Source: Nitrospira sp.
Lineage (GTDB): Bacteria; Nitrospirota; Nitrospiria; Nitrospirales; Nitrospiraceae
Direction of reading: 5' to 3'
DNA length: 5,587 bases
Assembly: GCA_005116795.1 (NCBI GenBank)
Contig: SWDL01000196.1
Location: 1-5,587 of the forward strand
Below are positions 4,921 through 5,587 of the stretch, piece by piece (the stretch's first letter is position 1; every line of letters starts with the position of its first letter). The position numbers and the translations under genes were made by a program. The notes beneath the pieces were generated by a model, which was given only the letters and a program-made list of their open reading frames with translations, was not told where the DNA came from and ran no database searches.

Positions 4921-5587
4921 CGGCGAGCATCCATCGATCCAGCGCCGACCTCGCTGTTCAATAGCGCGGGGTAGTCAGTGCACACCCCGTCTATGCCCCA
5001 GGCGACATAATCTCTCCAGCGGTTCCTCGCCACGTCAAGGGTGAACCCATGAAGTTCCGGAGACACGGCGTAAACGGCTTTGTCGGCGCCCCGTAATTGT
5101 TGAATGTCAAAGCGCGTTGCCCAAAGCCGATCGAACTCGTCCAGCCAAATGGTGTCCGCTTCTTGTATTGATAGCGCCCTCTTCAGTGGCTCGGAACGAT
5201 CACTGACTCTGGCCGCAATGTGGATGGCGGGGCTTAGACCTCGGAAAATGCGTGCTGTGCGTCCCGGCTCATCCTCCAGCAATTCCATGTCGAACAAGAA
5301 CATCTGGTCGGCAACCTTTTCACTTTCCAAGAAGGCCACCATCTCTCTCTCATACCCGAGTTCTTTGACATTCAATGCCACAATGCTCTCAGGATACTGG
5401 CGTATCAGTCCACAGTACTGCTCAGCGCGGTTGGCATGAGTTACCGGAGCTGGGTCATGCGACACATAGAATGATCCGGATCGTGCGCGCCGGAGATCGA
5501 TCTCCACGCCCCAGCCTTGATCGAGACACGACCGGACAGCCTCCGGAGAATTCTCCTTGGAATCAGGGCCGTCGCTATTTCCCCTAT
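4917..5587 (-). CDS. GDPD-superfamily phosphodiesterase-like protein (5' end outside window)
   Basis: The frame is open to the right edge, so an internal GTG at 5507 is not the true start: 26 further codons precede it. They read RGNSDGPDSKEN and then GWG directly before VEIDLR. The partial first codon ends in AT, which fits His of the HRG motif that opens glycerophosphodiester phosphodiesterase-like TIM barrels. Further family marks are the metal-binding E-x-D in GVEIDLR (about 5490-5513), SHDP with the second catalytic His (near 5455-5466), LNVKE (near 5370) and the C-terminal WGIDGVCTDYPALL (near 4960-5000). About 222 residues are visible, short for classical GlpQ/UgpQ and closer to the compact GDPD-like proteins found in glycan loci. 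No signal peptide can be judged. The stop overlaps the cupin start (ATGA). The family normally hydrolyses glycerophosphodiesters to glycerol-3-phosphate and an alcohol; the substrate here is unknown and may be a glycan- or precursor-linked phosphodiester. Confidence 0.87.
   Translation of the reverse strand, partial: RGNSDGPDSKENSPEAVRSCLDQGWGVEIDLRRARSGSFYVSHDPAPVTHANRAEQYCGLIRQYPESIVALNVKELGYEREMVAFLESEKVADQMFLFDMELLEDEPGRTARIFRGLSPAIHIAARVSDRSEPLKRALSIQEADTIWLDEFDRLWATRFDIQQLRGADKAVYAVSPELHGFTLDVARNRWRDYVAWGIDGVCTDYPALLNSEVGAGSMDARR

Noticed and set aside
4917..5507. GTG at 5507 as the start of the GDPD-like gene
   Set aside because: The frame stays open to the window edge and the upstream codons encode the conserved RGN...KEN and GWG segments, so starting at 5507 would cut off the catalytic N-terminus.
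1..5587. tRNA, rRNA, CRISPR repeats, insertion sequences or inverted repeats
   Set aside because: Nearly all bases are accounted for by coding regions. No repeated spacer pattern, transposase motif or RNA gene signature was seen by eye.

Overview
The window is a densely packed stretch of bacterial DNA in which every supported gene lies on the minus strand. The genes read from the right edge to the left edge and look like one operon that continues past both ends. Base composition is moderately GC-rich by eye. Starts are ATG or GTG, Shine-Dalgarno sites are purine-rich, and most junctions are stop/start overlaps of the ATGA or GTGA kind. The sequence does not allow a secure taxonomic placement. 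The content is typical of a surface-polysaccharide (O-antigen, capsule or exopolysaccharide) biosynthesis locus.

In transcription order there are eight genes: (1) a GDPD-superfamily phosphodiesterase, 5'-truncated at the right edge (4917-5587); (2) a 106-residue cupin (4600-4920); (3) a HAD-superfamily phosphatase or phosphomutase (3926-4567); (4) a sugar-phosphate nucleotidyltransferase with an altered signature loop (3189-3929); (5) its paralog with an intact loop (2410-3186); (6) a GT-A fold family 2 glycosyltransferase (1661-2413); (7) an extended SDR epimerase/dehydratase (756-1664); (8) a second extended SDR of the CDP-paratose 2-epimerase-like type, running off the left edge (1-709). 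No RNA gene, mobile element, CRISPR array, terminator or clear promoter was found. The only intergenic gap worth noting is 46 bases (710-755), and no stretch over 300 bases lacks a gene.

The genes suggest a pathway. The HAD enzyme would shape or dephosphorylate a sugar phosphate, and one or both nucleotidyltransferases would couple it to an NTP. The two SDRs would epimerise, oxidise or reduce the nucleotide-linked sugar, and the glycosyltransferase would transfer a residue to a growing glycan. The cupin may be a sugar-modifying enzyme or a small regulator. The GDPD-like protein may cleave a phosphodiester in a glycan, a lipid or an activated precursor. The end product cannot be read from the sequence. 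The main points of interest are the tandem diverged nucleotidyltransferases (one lacking the signature Arg), the non-canonical active sites in both SDRs, and the pairing of a GDPD-like protein and a cupin with sugar-activation genes.
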